Positions 53,278 to 54,532 of a DNA stretch of 54,532 nt are shown here, one piece after another. Made by a program: the position numbers and the translations under genes. The DNA comes from Oopsacas minuta (taxonomy: Eukaryota > Porifera > Hexactinellida > Lyssacinosida > Leucopsacidae): NCBI GenBank assembly GCA_024704765.1, contig JAKMXF010000042.1, positions 1 to 54,532 of the forward strand, in the 5' to 3' direction. The first letter of the stretch is position 1; every line of letters starts with the position of its first letter. Under the pieces are notes generated by a model that saw nothing but the letters and a program-made list of their open reading frames with translations, was not told where the DNA came from and ran no database searches.

Positions 53278-53720
53278 TCCTCAACCTAGTCCATACTGAT
53301 TATACAGCATTCCAATGGCAATATGTATTGTCATGTTACTTATCATGATTGTTTACTTGTTTACATATACTGTGCACTTTATTTAGCGCCAAAATTAGTT
53401 TATCAACAATCTTCTACAATTGTCCCGAATTAGCTAATTATAGATTACCACACAAATAGAAACTGATAGCTAATACAGCATAGCAACTAATTCTTTATAA
53501 GGAATATGGGTGGTTATAACTGGAACTAATTTACATATTGAAAGCCATCTGACCTAACACATCCGTAATTCTGTAAGACAATAGTCTCGTGGTAGAGTTC
53601 AAGGAAAAAGTGATTAGTTGTGACTTTCTATTTCGCCACTTAACACCTGAATAATTAATGTATAAACTTGTATAAATACAGTCTGTAAATGAGAATAATC
53701 ATAAACAGAACAACAAACAA
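53278..53720 (+). promoter_or_regulatory. NHL gene 5 upstream region with TATA box
   Basis: A near-identical copy of 2192-2633. TATAAATA at 53,671-53,678 is 43-50 bp upstream of the ATG. Confidence 0.6.
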
Positions 53721-54532
53721 ATGGCCACCAAATACTCAGATGAAATTCCTACCAAGCATTTCGAACTAGAGGAACAGAAGATCCATTCCACCTTCGAGAA
53801 GATTATTAGGATTGCGACAGAAAGGAGAGATCAGCTGCTTGTCCAGCTGTTCGATATGAAGCAGGATTATCTAAGAAAGGAGGATACACGACAAAAACAA
53901 TTAGCAGACCTGGAGAAGATGATCAGACAATTAATGGAAACTAGCATTCAACAGAATGAAGTAGTAAAGCTGCAAGAAGATCAAATAAAGAATTTGAAAA
54001 ATGAACAAAAGAAATACGAAATAGAAACACCAATTCCAATCCCCTCCTTCTATATTGAGGGTCTAGACTCTCTCCTAGAACAGCTGGAGAAGTTGGGTTC
54101 TATTCAGGAGATAGCTGAACCCTACAAAAACAAGGCACAGCCTATCAGAAGGATAGGAAAACTTGGAAGGGAGAAAGGAGAGCTGAATGACCCTCGTGGA
54201 CTAGCTCTAGATGGAGATAAGATCTATATAGCAGATAAAGGCAATAATAGAATACAGATCTTCTCTACAGAAGGTAACTTCATTCATGAATTTGGTAAAG
54301 AGCAGCTAAAGAGTCCATTCGGTATAGCATTATACAAGGAATGGGGGTTTGTAAGTGATTGGCATAGTAATACTATTTTTAAATTCTCCAAAACAAATTA
54401 CAAATTAATTAAGAGTGTTAAGGAAGTTCTTAGTTTCCCTCTTGGTCTAACAACTGACACAAATGGAGAAGTGTTAGTTGCAGATTCTTGGAATAATAGA
54501 ATTGCAGTATTCAGCTCTGATTTAGAATATAT
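53721..54532 (+). CDS. NHL-repeat protein 5 (runs off the window end)
   Basis: The ATG at 53,721 starts MATKYSDEIPTKHFELEEQK, and the frame stays open to the last base (270 codons). Residues about 10-60 are helical. A further coiled coil (RQKQLADLEKMIRQLMETSI then QQNEVVKLQEDQIKNLKNEQ) is missing from gene 1. NHL blades follow from about residue 140 (KIYIADKGNNRIQIFSTEG, then VLVADSWNNRIAVFS). The protein resembles the coiled-coil plus NHL part of TRIM-NHL proteins but lacks RING and B-box fingers. It shares its promoter with gene 1 by duplication. The open frame and conservation suggest a functional gene. Confidence 0.85.
   Translation, partial: MATKYSDEIPTKHFELEEQKIHSTFEKIIRIATERRDQLLVQLFDMKQDYLRKEDTRQKQLADLEKMIRQLMETSIQQNEVVKLQEDQIKNLKNEQKKYEIETPIPIPSFYIEGLDSLLEQLEKLGSIQEIAEPYKNKAQPIRRIGKLGREKGELNDPRGLALDGDKIYIADKGNNRIQIFSTEGNFIHEFGKEQLKSPFGIALYKEWGFVSDWHSNTIFKFSKTNYKLIKSVKEVLSFPLGLTTDTNGEVLVADSWNNRIAVFSSDLEY

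Overview
The window is AT-rich animal nuclear DNA. It has short spliceosomal introns (about 60-90 bp, GT..AG), metazoan-type protein families (PDZ, Tousled-like kinase, LDL-receptor YWTD/EGF, NHL repeats, AIG1/IMAP-like GTPases, orphan multi-pass receptors) and many DNA transposons and MITEs. A compact early-branching invertebrate genome such as a sponge would fit, but nothing here fixes the species. There are no operons, Shine-Dalgarno sites, CRISPR arrays or recognisable RNA genes.

Layout. 1-11 kb: a MITE, a decayed PDZ-like exon set, intact NHL gene 1 with a TATA promoter, broken ORFs (4-6 kb), a minus-strand NHL pseudogene, a hAT fossil and a roughly 300-bp-arm foldback. 11-19 kb: an intact single-exon gene fusing a 2-oxoglutarate dioxygenase (prolyl 4-hydroxylase type), an F-box and an actin-like domain; two NHL genes each broken once; a complete but inactivated maT-type (DD37D) mariner element. 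18-29 kb: two hAT transposases, Tc1 and mariner MITEs, a THAP fossil, a Tousled-like kinase tail, an inverted pair of unnamed coding repeats, and an intact minus-strand multi-pass membrane protein. 29-36 kb: a Helitron-like element split by a Tc1 (DD34E) copy, an LDL-receptor-like gene damaged by an inverted duplication, and a FLYWCH/MULE transposase. 36-44 kb: a second PDZ-like exon set, an intact 633-residue receptor-like protein between 339-bp direct repeats, a hAT MITE with a perfect 8-bp target duplication, and exons of an extracellular-matrix-like gene. 44-50 kb: three related GTPase/Cys-rich genes on the minus strand, all damaged. 50-54.5 kb: a Tigger-like MITE carrying a 32-bp minisatellite, a mariner (DD34D) element, and a second NHL gene whose promoter and 5' coding part duplicate the one at 2.2 kb and which runs off the window end.

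Overall this is a region of lineage-specific, rapidly duplicating and decaying genes (NHL, GTPase, receptor-like) mixed with mobile DNA. The most distinctive intact gene is the dioxygenase/F-box/actin-like fusion at 11,295-13,379. Apart from paralogy, nothing shows that these genes act in one pathway.
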